A stretch of 64,000 bases of DNA from SZUA-547 sp963669315 (GCA_963669315.1 OY770021.1:372001-436000), one strand, 5' to 3'. Counted from the stretch's first letter, positions 33,955 to 43,881 are shown. The notes: a model not told the origin generated them from the sequence alone. Numbers and translations are program-made.

Positions 33955-34989
33955 TTGAGACTGGCCAGTCTGTTATTCTTCTTCGCTTTGGGCGCCGCCC
34001 CGGCGGCGCTGGCTTGCGGATTCCACGGCTATACGCCTGAGGAGACCGTGGTCGATCGAATGCTGGCTAGCGATCACATCGTGCTGGCGCGCCCTTCCGC
34101 TTCAGATCCTTTTCGCTTTACTGCCATCGAGGCGCTCGAGGGCAGTCTTGATGGCGTCGATATTCCTTATCTGGTCGACAGCGCCAGCAAGCGGCGCCTT
34201 GCGGCGAATCCAGACGACTCGGTCCTCTTCGCCTATGACGATTTTGAGGATGAATGGCGCCGTCTCGCATATCTCGACCCTGAGTACCGGGCGTTGATCG
34301 ATCAGATCGCGGCTCGCATCCCTGATTGGATCAATGGCGACGAAGCCCGACGCTTCCAGATGTTCGCCAATCTGCATAACCACCCGGACAGCACCACCCG
34401 CTCGCTCGCGCTGATGGAGCTTGATCGCGCCGAATACGCCATCCTGAGATCGCTGGAGATTGAACCCGACGCGGACTCTATCCGGGCTGATCTTGGCAGC
34501 CCTTCGGAGGCCCACCTGCGCTCGATCCGCTTGCTCTTGATTGGTCTTTCCGGAGATGTGAACTCACGGGCGTTCCTGGCTGGGGGCGTGACGCGCTTGA
34601 GCGCATTTGGCGAACCGGTTCTGGGAGCCTATGCGACGGCCTGGCTCGAGCTTGACGGCCCGAATGCGGCGCACCAGTTGGCCAATCAGCACCTGACCTC
34701 TGCGGCATTGAACACCGATGCGCGGGAACTTCTGATCGAAGCTATGGCGATCCAAAGCCAGTCGGGTGATCCAGCGACGCGATCCGCCATTGAAACGGAA
34801 CTTCGGACGGCTTTGACCGAAGCGCCTGAGCTCGCACCGGCTGTTGCACGTCAATTCGGCGTGCGCGGCGACTGGAGCCATCGAGATGCGCTGAAGGCGG
34901 TGCTGGCTGGTCACAAGATCCAGTCCGCCACCGATCTGATCGCGGTCAGCCAGTACGTCACCCTGGCGTCGGACCCGGACATGAACTAG
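33955..34989 (+). CDS. Exported alpha-helical repeat-like protein of the zinc operon
   Basis: The 344-aa product has a signal peptide (MRLASLLFFFALGAAPAALA) and then a largely helical sequence with HEAT-like Leu/Ala periodicity (LHNHPDSTTRSLALMELDRA, GDPATRSAIETELRTAL). No enzyme motif is seen. TTG 33955 has GGAGCG upstream and gives the signal peptide at once. It lies between the permease and DUF3299 genes, in the position of the unassigned fourth Zrg component. Confidence 0.7.
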   Translation: MRLASLLFFFALGAAPAALACGFHGYTPEETVVDRMLASDHIVLARPSASDPFRFTAIEALEGSLDGVDIPYLVDSASKRRLAANPDDSVLFAYDDFEDEWRRLAYLDPEYRALIDQIAARIPDWINGDEARRFQMFANLHNHPDSTTRSLALMELDRAEYAILRSLEIEPDADSIRADLGSPSEAHLRSIRLLLIGLSGDVNSRAFLAGGVTRLSAFGEPVLGAYATAWLELDGPNAAHQLANQHLTSAALNTDARELLIEAMAIQSQSGDPATRSAIETELRTALTEAPELAPAVARQFGVRGDWSHRDALKAVLAGHKIQSATDLIAVSQYVTLASDPDMN

Positions 34990-35019
34990 ATGCAGTTTTG
35001 GCCGTTGCGGGAGATAGAG

Positions 35020-35541
35020 ATGACGCCGAACCGTCGAGACCTTTTACGGACACTGGCCGCGCTGGGCGCCATTGCGCCGCTGGTCGTCGCCCCTGTCCGC
35101 GCAAGCGATACGCCGATCGAGTTGGAATGGGATGACCTGATTCCTGAGAGCGAAGACTTTCAGATGCCCGAAATCATGAGCGGCCTCGTCGAGCATGGAC
35201 AGATGTCGACGCCGCCGCCGCAAAGCACGACCGCCGACGTGACCAAAAAATACAATGGCAAAACCGTGCGCATTCCGGGTTATGTCGTACCGCTTGACTT
35301 CTCGGGCAGCGGCGTAACCTCACTGCTGTTGGTTCCTTATGTCGGGGCCTGCATCCACGTTCCGCCGCCGCCGCCAAACCAACTAGTGTTCGTCACCACC
35401 GACCAACCCTATGAGTTCGAGGGGCTGTTCGAGGCGGTGTGGGTGACGGGCGTCTTTAGTTCTGGCGTCTCGAAAACTGAACTGGCGGATGTCGGCTATA
35501 CAATCACCGAAGGGGCGATCGAGCAGTACCAGTGGGACTGA
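35020..35541 (+). CDS. DUF3299 periplasmic protein of the zinc operon
   Basis: The 173-aa protein starts with a Tat-like signal (NRRDLLRTLAALGA) and contains the DUF3299 core NGKTVRIPGYVVPLDF, LLLVPYVGACIHVPPPPPNQ and a final FSSGVSKTELADVGYT-like strand. The Cys and two His/Pro-rich loops could bind metal. DUF3299 proteins recur next to DUF2796 and ABC genes. ATG 35020 is preferred because GGGAG lies six bases upstream; a start at 34990 would hide the signal. Confidence 0.82.
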   Translation: MTPNRRDLLRTLAALGAIAPLVVAPVRASDTPIELEWDDLIPESEDFQMPEIMSGLVEHGQMSTPPPQSTTADVTKKYNGKTVRIPGYVVPLDFSGSGVTSLLLVPYVGACIHVPPPPPNQLVFVTTDQPYEFEGLFEAVWVTGVFSSGVSKTELADVGYTITEGAIEQYQWD

Positions 35542-35823
35542 AGCGCTTGCGCCTCACTTTCTGAGCGAGTGTCCGCGCCTGGCGCAGAGCGGCCAGCTAT
35601 AGAATTTGGAAACGGGTCCGCGTCGGGCTCTAAGCAGCCGATCGACCTGCCTGGCGCAACGACTGGTTTCGCCTAGGGAGCGGTCGTTCGAAGCGAAGAT
35701 GTCCGTTTCCTGCGGATAACCGGACATGCATTAGCGCGAAGAACAGAACCAAAATTCGATTTCGACCCATCTATGTCTCCGATGTCAGCAATCATAAAAT
35801 GCTAGGTGGCGAATGCTTTTGGA

Positions 35824-36519
35824 TTACCCGGCCATGCCGACGATCCCTTCGGCCGTCACTTTGAAGCCGGCCCTCCGATGTACCCATACACGCTGCCTAG
35901 ACCCTGTTGACACGGTGTCGACACCGTGACTGCAAAGGTCAGGCAACACTCCGCATAGCCAGTCCCACGACGAGTTACTTGCAGATAGCTGGCGAACGCG
36001 CAGCGCGGCCAACAGATCCTCGCCGCGATCTCGCATTTCCCTATGGAGAAACGTGGAAAGGTGTGACTGTAACTTCTCTGCATCGGGCCCCCAGTTATGG
36101 GACGCCTCGACCGCGGAGATGGCGAACTCGGAGATCGAACCAAGCCGAAGTTTTTTTGCCGTATCTCTTTCGCGGCTGTAGTCTTTAATAATCCCTTCAG
36201 CGTGCGAGGCATTTTTTTTTACGCGGTTCGGCCCCGCATACCAATCTACGATGCGCAGATACCCTGATTTCGGATCGGATTGGATCAATTCAGCCGCATC
36301 AAGTTCGGAGATAACGTGCGAAGCCTCTGCGATGGTCACATCGTCTCCGAGATCGAAGGCCAATATCTTCGGCGGATACCTAAACAGGCCAATAAAGCTA
36401 CTTAGCTCAGAGCTTAGAACGCAAAAATACGCAAAGCGTTCACGGTCTCCTGGAAGGCTCCGAATTTTCTCGGATACTGCCGAACCTATTGAAACCATAA
36501 CGAAGCTTCGATTTCCCAT
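35824..36519 (-). CDS. Winged-helix protein resembling phage/plasmid replication proteins
   Basis: The 231-aa product has an N-terminal region (RFAYFCVLSSELSSFIGLF, VISELDAAELIQSDPKSGYLRIVDW) that resembles the winged-helix DNA-binding part of phage or plasmid replication-type proteins. The remainder has no recognised domain. It lies at the edge of the ankyrin/peptidase locus and is probably an accessory mobile-element gene. Family assignment is by eye and tentative. Confidence 0.55.
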   Translation of the reverse strand: MGNRSFVMVSIGSAVSEKIRSLPGDRERFAYFCVLSSELSSFIGLFRYPPKILAFDLGDDVTIAEASHVISELDAAELIQSDPKSGYLRIVDWYAGPNRVKKNASHAEGIIKDYSRERDTAKKLRLGSISEFAISAVEASHNWGPDAEKLQSHLSTFLHREMRDRGEDLLAALRVRQLSASNSSWDWLCGVLPDLCSHGVDTVSTGSRQRVWVHRRAGFKVTAEGIVGMAG

Positions 36520-36574
36520 TTCCTCGCTCTGCGTTATGTTGCGCTGCCTTGCCCAAGGTCAGACGGAGACGCGC

Positions 36575-39500
36575 TCAGTGAAAGGTTCCCAGCGCGGCGA
36601 CCCACTCGCGTTTGGCGTTTACGACGTCGATGCTGACATGGTCCGGGTTTCGCTTTCCGACGCGTTTCGGCGTGGTCTTGATCCGGAAGGCGGGCGCGCC
36701 GGGCTTCGACGCCGCCGCGGTCAGGCTTTCGAGCAAAGTCTTCGGAGGTTTATTGAGCAGGTCTTTGTTCTCGTCCTTGCCGAATTCTCTGGCCAGCGCC
36801 TTGATGGCGTCCTTCTGTTTGCCGGACTTGACTTCGTGCGCGGCCTCGTCGAGTTCGAAATCATCCTTGCCCGCCCGTGCGCGAAGCTCGGCCTGATAGA
36901 CCGCCGCCGTCGCCATCGCTTCGGCGGACACGTCCAGCCCACCCTCGACCCGGTCGTTGACGCTTTCGATGTGCCGCTCTTTGACCCAAACATCGGCCAT
37001 GCCGATAGTCGCGGCCTTCAGTTCCTTATCGCTGAGATTGTCGTCCAGTTTCTCGCCGATCGCCGTCACCAGCTCGGTCAGCGAGTTGACATAGATGGTA
37101 TTGGGCAAACGCTTTGACGCGAGCATCGTAGCCAGCGCTTTGCGCAGCATCTTTTCGCGTTTGCGGAACGTCGCCTCCTTCGCCGCGTCGAGTTCGAAGT
37201 CGTCGGCGGAGCTGGCGATGCTCGGTCCGCCGCCATCGCTTACATCTTTGCGGTGTCCCGCCTGCGCCCGGTGCTCATCGTAAATGCGCGAGACCAGGTC
37301 GTCGATGTCCAGCGGGTGCTCCACGACCCGCTGCCGGGCGGGCTTCGGCCGCTGCGGCGCCACGTTTCGAGCGTCGAGATCCTGGACCAGCCGCTTGTTC
37401 TTTGTCGAACTGATCTTGGCCCTGCCCTTTTTGAAGCGGTCGTCTCGCTCGAGCGTGCGTTTCGCCTGCGCGCTGAACTCCTGGAAGAATTTGGTCAGGT
37501 TCGGCGCGTGCTCGGCCACGTATTCCGGCCCGAACTTCGCCATCAATTGGGGGATGCTGACGATGTGCTCCTGAAGCAACCGCTCATCGGCGTCGCCGAA
37601 ATCGTCCTCGCCAGGTCGTTTTTTGTTGTAGTCGTTCATCCGGCCGGAAATGCGCTCCTGCACATAGGCCTCGGACGGATCGCCGCCGTTCAGGCGCTGC
37701 AGCAGCTTCATGTCCACTTCGATCGCCTCGATGTAGGACTTCTTTTGAGAGCGCCTCTTGTACGGCAATGTGCGCTCGTCGTCGCTGACCAGATGCGCCG
37801 CCATATGCGTCAATTCATGCGCCAGTGTGCCCTCGGGGATACCCGGTTTTCCGGATTCCGGCCTGGTGCCGATCAGCAGGCTGTTGACCTTTTCGTCATA
37901 GGCGCCGGTCGGGCCGATGCTGTCGGAAAACAACTGGCCGACATTGAAGCTGTTGGCCGCGAAAATGCGCAATCCGCCCTTCGGCGGGTTCCTGTCGTTG
38001 CACGCCGCGGCGGCGGCGAGATCGAGGATCGGGCGCATCATCTCGATGGAATAGAGTTTTTCGTACATCTCGCGCGTGGTCTTGGCGTCGTTGGGGTCCA
38101 TGCATTTCGTGACCATGCAGAGAATGTCGACCGTCGAGTGCTTGCCGGATTCGATCGGGGGATGCTCGTCGGCGAGGTCTTTCTCGAGAAAAGCGGCCTC
38201 CGCCTCTTTGTTGGTCGACCCAAGCGTCATTTCGTAGGCGGTCCAGCCGCGCCGGTCTTCTATATCCGGGTCGACGCGCCCCGAATCCGCCAGTTCCCTG
38301 ATGACCTCTGGATTGTTCTGGAAGCCCGCGACATGAAGCGGCGTTTGCCCGCCCCGGTTCTGGATATTCGGATCGGCCTTGGCGTCGAGAAGGATTTTCG
38401 CGGTCGCCGCCTGTTTTCTGTGTTTTTTCTGGCTCTTTTTATCCATCGGCGAATTCATCACCTCGTGGAGCGCGGTCCGCCCCTCGGAGCTGACATGATT
38501 CACGTCTGCGCCGGCGGCGATCGCGGCGCGCACGACCTTGTCGCTGCCCTTCTCGGCGGCCCGGCCAAGCACGGTCTGCTGCTCGTTTTCAAGCGTCAGA
38601 AACAGCGGGTCGTCGGTCAGGATTTTCGTCACCGCCGCATCATCGTCCTTGTCGATGGCGGCCAGCACATCGGCGCGTCGCTGTTTTCGCGCTTTCGTCA
38701 ACTCGATCAGCTCGCCGACCCGCTTGGCGGAGCGCTTGCTGCCAAGGCGCTCTTCGACGGTTTTCTTGTCTCTCAGCGGCGTCGCTTTATTGATGGAATC
38801 GTATCGCCGTTCGGCGAGGCGGCGCAGCTCCGCCTTGTTGAAGTCTTCGTGCTGCGTCTTGTCGCGGTCGGCGTCATAGGCCGCTCGCGCCTGCTCCTCG
38901 AACCGGCGGATGAACAGGTCGCGCAAGTCGCCCTCGCCCGCGTCGATCATATCCTCGAGCACCTGGGTGCCAGACCGCTCGACCGTCAGGTCGTAGGGCG
39001 TCTTGCAATCCGGCCCCTGCACATTCGGATCGCCGCCTTTGGCCATCATTTTCTTGACGAGCTTTGACACGTCGCCTTCGCTCGCGCGTGAGCGGCAGGC
39101 CAGATGCATCGGCGAGACGCCATTTTCGTCCAGCGCGTTCGGATCGGCGCCCGCATCCAAAAACACCCGCGCGACCGACGCATCATCACCCTGCAACGCA
39201 TCGTGCAGCAGCGTCGTCTCCCCAGATTCGGTCTTCAGCTTCACGATTCCCGGGTCCTCGTCGACCAGCGCCTTCGCGTCTTTCGCGTCTTTCGCCTTGA
39301 TCGCTTCCTTAAGCTTCCTGGTCCGCTCGGCCCGGCCCTTCGTGGCGTCGCAGATTTCCGCAATCGCTTTCTTCACATCACGATGCTTAAGGAACTCTTC
39401 CGCTGTCGCGTCTTTGTATTTCGAGCGCGAATCCATTTTCAGGGAAATCGCCGTCATTACCTGCCTGATTTCCGAGAAATCCAGCCGCTCGGGATCGCGA

Positions 39501-40546
39501 TCCTTGATCTTGGAATATGCTTCGGCCGCGGCCTGTATTCCGGCCTCGACGCGCTCCATGCCCGCTTTCGACGGCAAGCCGCGCTGCGACTTGTCGTCGG
39601 GGCGATAGCGCAGGTCGCCCGAATCCGACACCTGCATTCCGGGCACGCCGAGCATTTGCGACAGGCCGGGCACGCCGCCCGGATGGGTGTTCAGATGCGC
39701 GTCGCCGCACATCAGCAGGAATTTCTTGCCCGGATTCGCCGCTTGCGCCTTTTTCACGACATCGGCGGCGGCGGCGTTCATCATCGCGGCACGGCGCTCG
39801 CCGTAAAGCGGGTCGGTGTTCGGGGCGACGCCCGGCTCGCAATCCGCCGTGTCGATTCCGTAGACCTTGACGCCCTTCGCCTTGGCTTTGTCCAGCACGA
39901 CGGCCCAGTCAACGCCCTTGTTCTCCTTGAGCTTTGCGATGCGGTCGGCCAGCGCGTCGCCCATCTTGGCCCCATCCCCGCCGGTCAGATAGGCGTCGAT
40001 TTCGGCCTGCAACGCGACGTCGAATTCCTCGATGAACAACAATTCGACCGAGGTGGAGTCGTTATCCAGAATATCCCCGACCATGTCGCATGACTTGGTG
40101 TCCTTGTGGGTCCGGCCGACGGCCATGCCTGGCGAGTTCGAGAGGATGCTCTCCGTCGTCTTGCTGGCGCTGTCCGCGGGGTCCACTTTGGGAGCGGGCG
40201 GTTCCTGATAGGTGCTGGGATCGATGGAATCCCGGCATGCGTCGCGCGCGTCGTCGATGGCGTCGTTGATGATCTTCTTGTACCTGTCGGTCGCCACAGC
40301 CATCGCGTCTTCGACGGTGAACAGCTTCAGATAGTCCTTGCGGAACTGGTTGTAGGTGGATTGAAGCGTTCGCCAGTCATGGCCGATCAGCAGCGTCGTG
40401 CCGCCGTCCTTCCATTTGATCTCCTTGTCCGCCATCGCCTTTTGCACGTCGGCCGCCGCGATGCCGTCGGTCACCGTTTCAATCGCGGCCTTGGTTTTCG
40501 CGTCAAGATCGATCCGGAAATTCGCGGTTCTTGATGAGACGGTCAT
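36575..40546 (-). CDS. 1323-aa protein: TIKI-like region, ankyrin repeats, HEXXH peptidase
   Basis: The N-terminal third resembles TIKI/ChaN-type hydrolases: GRTHKD (~136), IEEFD (E173/E174), YGIDTADCEP and G281-D-A-H284. Two ankyrin blocks follow (about 440-545 and 655-780), with GADPNALDENGVSPMHLAC and GGQTPLHVAG as clear repeats. A zinc-peptidase motif H910-E-L-T-H914 lies in EGTLAHELTHMAAHLV. The last ~250 residues are charged and unassigned. No signal peptide is visible. The architecture looks like a toxin or effector with two hydrolytic parts; that is inference. It follows the 590-aa gene by 62 bp. Confidence 0.75.
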   Translation of the reverse strand: MTVSSRTANFRIDLDAKTKAAIETVTDGIAAADVQKAMADKEIKWKDGGTTLLIGHDWRTLQSTYNQFRKDYLKLFTVEDAMAVATDRYKKIINDAIDDARDACRDSIDPSTYQEPPAPKVDPADSASKTTESILSNSPGMAVGRTHKDTKSCDMVGDILDNDSTSVELLFIEEFDVALQAEIDAYLTGGDGAKMGDALADRIAKLKENKGVDWAVVLDKAKAKGVKVYGIDTADCEPGVAPNTDPLYGERRAAMMNAAAADVVKKAQAANPGKKFLLMCGDAHLNTHPGGVPGLSQMLGVPGMQVSDSGDLRYRPDDKSQRGLPSKAGMERVEAGIQAAAEAYSKIKDRDPERLDFSEIRQVMTAISLKMDSRSKYKDATAEEFLKHRDVKKAIAEICDATKGRAERTRKLKEAIKAKDAKDAKALVDEDPGIVKLKTESGETTLLHDALQGDDASVARVFLDAGADPNALDENGVSPMHLACRSRASEGDVSKLVKKMMAKGGDPNVQGPDCKTPYDLTVERSGTQVLEDMIDAGEGDLRDLFIRRFEEQARAAYDADRDKTQHEDFNKAELRRLAERRYDSINKATPLRDKKTVEERLGSKRSAKRVGELIELTKARKQRRADVLAAIDKDDDAAVTKILTDDPLFLTLENEQQTVLGRAAEKGSDKVVRAAIAAGADVNHVSSEGRTALHEVMNSPMDKKSQKKHRKQAATAKILLDAKADPNIQNRGGQTPLHVAGFQNNPEVIRELADSGRVDPDIEDRRGWTAYEMTLGSTNKEAEAAFLEKDLADEHPPIESGKHSTVDILCMVTKCMDPNDAKTTREMYEKLYSIEMMRPILDLAAAAACNDRNPPKGGLRIFAANSFNVGQLFSDSIGPTGAYDEKVNSLLIGTRPESGKPGIPEGTLAHELTHMAAHLVSDDERTLPYKRRSQKKSYIEAIEVDMKLLQRLNGGDPSEAYVQERISGRMNDYNKKRPGEDDFGDADERLLQEHIVSIPQLMAKFGPEYVAEHAPNLTKFFQEFSAQAKRTLERDDRFKKGRAKISSTKNKRLVQDLDARNVAPQRPKPARQRVVEHPLDIDDLVSRIYDEHRAQAGHRKDVSDGGGPSIASSADDFELDAAKEATFRKREKMLRKALATMLASKRLPNTIYVNSLTELVTAIGEKLDDNLSDKELKAATIGMADVWVKERHIESVNDRVEGGLDVSAEAMATAAVYQAELRARAGKDDFELDEAAHEVKSGKQKDAIKALAREFGKDENKDLLNKPPKTLLESLTAAASKPGAPAFRIKTTPKRVGKRNPDHVSIDVVNAKREWVAALGTFH

Positions 40547-40608
40547 CGCCTGCGCTCCCTATGGCATTCATTCGCGTCCGGGCGCCGTGGGCGGCGCCGC
40601 GGCGTTCG

Positions 40609-42381
40609 TCAGCTTCCGGCCTTGGCCAATTCCGCCTCCAGCAGCAGAAGCGGCTGCAACAGCGGCTCTCTGACCGCGACGGGGATGAACGGGTTGATCT
40701 CCACGTGGTCGATCAGCGGCGAGATCGCGACGAAGGTCTTGTAATCGCCCACAATTTCCAGAGATGACTGCTTGAACGCCTGTCGCGCCTCGCCGGGATC
40801 GGCGCTGATCATCTCGTCCAACTTGTCGGCCAGGCCCTGGTCAAATCCGGCCAAAACGCCATCTAGGTTGTCCCCTGACTTTCGCGCCTCAGAATCGGGG
40901 AACTCCGTCACGATCTCTCCGTGCAGCTTTTCTAGCGAGGCCGCGACCATCTTCTTTCCATCCTGCCAGCGCAGCCGGAGTTTCTGGAAATTGACGTTGG
41001 AGGGCGGTAGCGCCTTGGTCATCCGAAGTTCGGCCGCATCGATCAGATCCAGGGCCGCGTCCACTTCGCCCGCCTCAGTAAGTCTGGCCGCCTCGGCCAG
41101 GTCAGCGCGCAAAGCCTCGTAGAGTTCTGCGTCGATATTCGCCAGCTTGGCGAGCCCGGCTTTCATTTCGCCGAACCGATCGCGAACCACGTTCTTTGAG
41201 CTTTCTTGCGCGTCCGTTCGCGCCTCTGCCGCTTGTTCAGGCGCGGCGGCCTCTTCAACATCGGCGGGCGCGTCTTCCGTCCGCCTGGCCTCCAACGCGG
41301 CGATCAAGTCCGCCGCCGTGTCGAAATCCTTGTTTTTCATCGCCGCCGTAATTTCGGCGAGCGATCGGTCAAGGGTCTCTGCGGCGCTCTTGTCACCCGA
41401 CAAGGCGCGCTTCAATTCACTTGCAGCCGCGATCAAACGGTTCTTCAACTCCTTCGGATCGGCGTTCGATTTCTTCGAGCCGTCGTCGGCCTGCGCGCTC
41501 GGCGCTTCCGGCTGCGCACTCGCTGCTCCGGCTTCGTCTGCAGTCGGCGCGGCGGCCGCGACCTCTTCCGCATCCGGCTCCTCTCCATCGTCGAGTTCGA
41601 CGCCTCCGCCGATCACCTTCAGCTTCAGCTTCATCCCGGCATGGGTCAGCGCCGCCTTCTTTAACAGCCGGATCAGCACATCCGAGGGCTCCGCCGAGAA
41701 GGCGAAAATCCATTTGCCGCTTTCGCCGTAGCAAACGCCCTTCAGCGTTTTGCCTTTCTTGCCTGACAGGAACACCGCCGCCTTCAGCAGGTTCGGCGTC
41801 AGTTCCCTGCGCGTCAGCATCAGCCCAGGCGACTTCGCATCGACATTGAGCACGAATTTCGCGGCCTTGTCCCTCGAACGTCGCCTCGCGAGCGTCAACT
41901 CGTTCGCCAGCGTTTCACCAAGTTTAGCGCGCTGAGCATCCTCCTTGCTGGGCGGTGCGGTTTTCTCAACCTCGGCTTCTTTCTTCTGGGCCGGCTTATC
42001 CTCGGTTTTGGCGGACGTCGTCTCCGTCGGCTTTTCTTCCGGCTTCGGCTTTACGGCCGCTTCGGCCGTCTCCGCCGGTTTCTCGGCCGGCTTGGTTTCG
42101 GCCTCGGGTGCCTCGGCGAATCCGGCGATAATCTGCTCGGCTTCATCGTCGGCCTGATCCATCCACTTGATCAGAGTTCGGTTCTTCGCGTTGGCCTTCT
42201 TCAGGTCGCGGAACTTGAGCTTGATCTTGGCGAAGTAGGCCTCGGCGCCGGCAGGGTCAGCCTTTTTCTCGGCGCTCTCGAACTGTACGATCAGCTTTTC
42301 CAGTTCCGGCTGTTTCAGCGCCTTGCAATCCTTGTTCGCCAGAAGCGTTTTCCAGCCCTTGGTCGACAGGTACTTTCCCAT
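40609..42381 (-). CDS. 590-aa Ala/Glu/Lys-rich coiled-coil protein, partner of the ankyrin gene
   Basis: The product begins MGKYLSTKGWKTLLANKD and is rich in Ala, Glu and Lys, with long predicted helical/coiled-coil stretches, a low-complexity linker (~105-165) and a more ordered middle part containing GKTLKGVCYGESGKWIFAFS. I recognise no family. ATG 42381 follows GGGGAAGACGA; the upstream GTG adds an Arg-rich leader. Being directly upstream of the 1323-aa gene in the same direction, it may be its chaperone, adaptor or antagonist. Confidence 0.7.
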   Translation of the reverse strand: MGKYLSTKGWKTLLANKDCKALKQPELEKLIVQFESAEKKADPAGAEAYFAKIKLKFRDLKKANAKNRTLIKWMDQADDEAEQIIAGFAEAPEAETKPAEKPAETAEAAVKPKPEEKPTETTSAKTEDKPAQKKEAEVEKTAPPSKEDAQRAKLGETLANELTLARRRSRDKAAKFVLNVDAKSPGLMLTRRELTPNLLKAAVFLSGKKGKTLKGVCYGESGKWIFAFSAEPSDVLIRLLKKAALTHAGMKLKLKVIGGGVELDDGEEPDAEEVAAAAPTADEAGAASAQPEAPSAQADDGSKKSNADPKELKNRLIAAASELKRALSGDKSAAETLDRSLAEITAAMKNKDFDTAADLIAALEARRTEDAPADVEEAAAPEQAAEARTDAQESSKNVVRDRFGEMKAGLAKLANIDAELYEALRADLAEAARLTEAGEVDAALDLIDAAELRMTKALPPSNVNFQKLRLRWQDGKKMVAASLEKLHGEIVTEFPDSEARKSGDNLDGVLAGFDQGLADKLDEMISADPGEARQAFKQSSLEIVGDYKTFVAISPLIDHVEINPFIPVAVREPLLQPLLLLEAELAKAGS

Positions 42382-42489
42382 TCGTCTTCCCCTTCGCCGG
42401 AAGTTCCCTCGCAGCACCGATTCGAACTTCTTGGTCCCAACGAGCTTACCTCAACAACGCCAATTGGGGTGCTGTCAGGTAATCGCATT

Positions 42490-42616
42490 GGGTGTGGGGC
42501 GTTCGAGCCAGCATGAACGACCGCTTCCGGGAAATTACGCTGCACCGCGGCGCGTTTCGTGCTGCGGTGATTGCAACTGACTGATGGATCGCGCTGCATC
42601 CGCACGGGTCCGTTTT
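42490..42616 (-). repeat. Family B repeat (partial copy B3)
   Basis: On the minus strand it reads GGACCCGTGCGGATGCAGCG onward and includes GAAGCGGTCGTTC in variant form, matching 50077-50250 in part. It directly abuts the right (3') end of the IS1111-group element at 42617, showing the insertion boundary. Confidence 0.75.
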
Positions 42617-42861
42617 GTCCTGTGTGGATGGCTCCTGCAACGCAAGACGTTTTTGTGAGTGGTGTCTGGTCAGAAGCGGTCTTGTGTCCGGCCTGTTTGC
42701 GCGGTGCATCTGACCGCTGGCCCTGATGGGTTCCGCAGATCGAGTCCCATTCTGCTGAGCGGACACGGTAGGTCCGGGACAAAGCACGGGGTGTCTCGAT
42801 CGTTGGGCTGACCTTTGCCATCACTTCCTGCGTCTTGCGGTCTGGTTCGTCCTCTCTGCCG
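42617..42861 (-). ncRNA. Candidate bridge RNA region, IS1111 copy 2
   Basis: The ~245-bp 3' non-coding end of this element aligns with that of copy 1 in blocks (GAAGTGATGGC, GAGACACCCCG, CATCAGGGCCAGCGGTCA, GACACAAGACCGCTTCTGAC) separated by variable segments. This is the pattern expected for bridge RNAs with a conserved scaffold and changing guide loops. Inference only. Confidence 0.5.
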
Positions 42862-43881
42862 TTAGATTGCTCTGATCTTGTAGTCCTGGTCTCGCGTAAG
42901 CACCGCCCAGATGATGCGTGCCGTCTTGTTCGCCATCGCGACAGCTGCCAGTTTCGGAGGCTTGCGCTCAAGGATGTCGGCGAACCAGGGGTCGAACTGC
43001 TCGGGCCGTCGTTGGATTTGCTTGATGCGTGAAGTCATGCCGAGCACCAGAAGACGCCGGATATAGCGGTCTCCCATCTTCGAGATGCGCCCCAGCCGCT
43101 CCTTGCCGCCGCTTGACCGGTTAAGCGGCGTAAGGCCGAGCCAGGCCGCAAAGCTACGGCCACTAGAGAACTGATGCCCGTCCCCGATCGAGGCGACGAT
43201 GGCGGAGGCAGTGATCGGCCCGACACCCGGGATCGTCCTCAGTCGGGCGACGCGTGCATCCTGTGATGCAGCTCGGTTCAGGCGGCGGCCGTACCAGAGC
43301 ACCCGGCGGTGCAGAGCCACGAGCTGGTGGCTGAGGTTGGTCACCACGTCCCGCGCCAAGTCGGGCAAGTCCTGTTCGACGCCTTCAAGGCACTGCCGGG
43401 CGAAGGCAATGGCGTGCCCGGCGCCTTGTCGAACAACGATCCCGAACTCGGCCAGCACACCCCGGAGCATGTTCACGATCTGGGTCCGCTGGCGGACGAT
43501 CAGGTCCCGCACACGGTGCAGGGCCAGAACCGCTTGTTGCTCCGGCGACTTCACGGCCACGAACCGCATCGATGGACGCGTCACCGCCTCGCAGATCGCT
43601 TCGGCATCAATCGCATCCGACTTGCCGCGCTTTACATAGGGCTTCACGTACGCCGGCGGGATCAGCCGGACTTCATGCCCGAGCTGTGCAATCTCCCGCG
43701 CCCAGTAATGGCTCGTGCCGCAGGCTTCGATCCCGACCAGACACGGCGGAAGGGTCTCGAAGAAACGGTGAACCTGTCCGCGACGCAGCGATCGATTGAA
43801 GCCGACAGTGCCGCCTTCAGTGACGCCGTGAACCTGAAAGACGTTCTTGGCCAGATCCAGGCCGATGGTGGTAACTTGCAT
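42862..43881 (-). CDS. IS110 family transposase (IS1111 group), copy 2
   Basis: The 339-aa protein mirrors the copy-1 enzyme: IGLDLAKNVFQVHG, LVGIEACGTSHYWAREI, KSDAIDAEAICE, TIPGVGPITASAIVAS, FAAWLGLTPLNRSSGGKERL. The start at ATG 43881 corresponds exactly to that of copy 1, with GAGAGGAG upstream; the longer open frame to 44064 only reads through the IS end. The frame is intact. Confidence 0.92.
   Translation of the reverse strand: MQVTTIGLDLAKNVFQVHGVTEGGTVGFNRSLRRGQVHRFFETLPPCLVGIEACGTSHYWAREIAQLGHEVRLIPPAYVKPYVKRGKSDAIDAEAICEAVTRPSMRFVAVKSPEQQAVLALHRVRDLIVRQRTQIVNMLRGVLAEFGIVVRQGAGHAIAFARQCLEGVEQDLPDLARDVVTNLSHQLVALHRRVLWYGRRLNRAASQDARVARLRTIPGVGPITASAIVASIGDGHQFSSGRSFAAWLGLTPLNRSSGGKERLGRISKMGDRYIRRLLVLGMTSRIKQIQRRPEQFDPWFADILERKPPKLAAVAMANKTARIIWAVLTRDQDYKIRAI

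Noticed and set aside
36251..39067. Long plus-strand open frames (36251-37117, 37253-39067, 39104-40093)
   Set aside because: They are antisense shadows of the 1323-aa gene; the minus-strand frame has ankyrin and peptidase motifs, the plus-strand frames have no domain or ribosome site.
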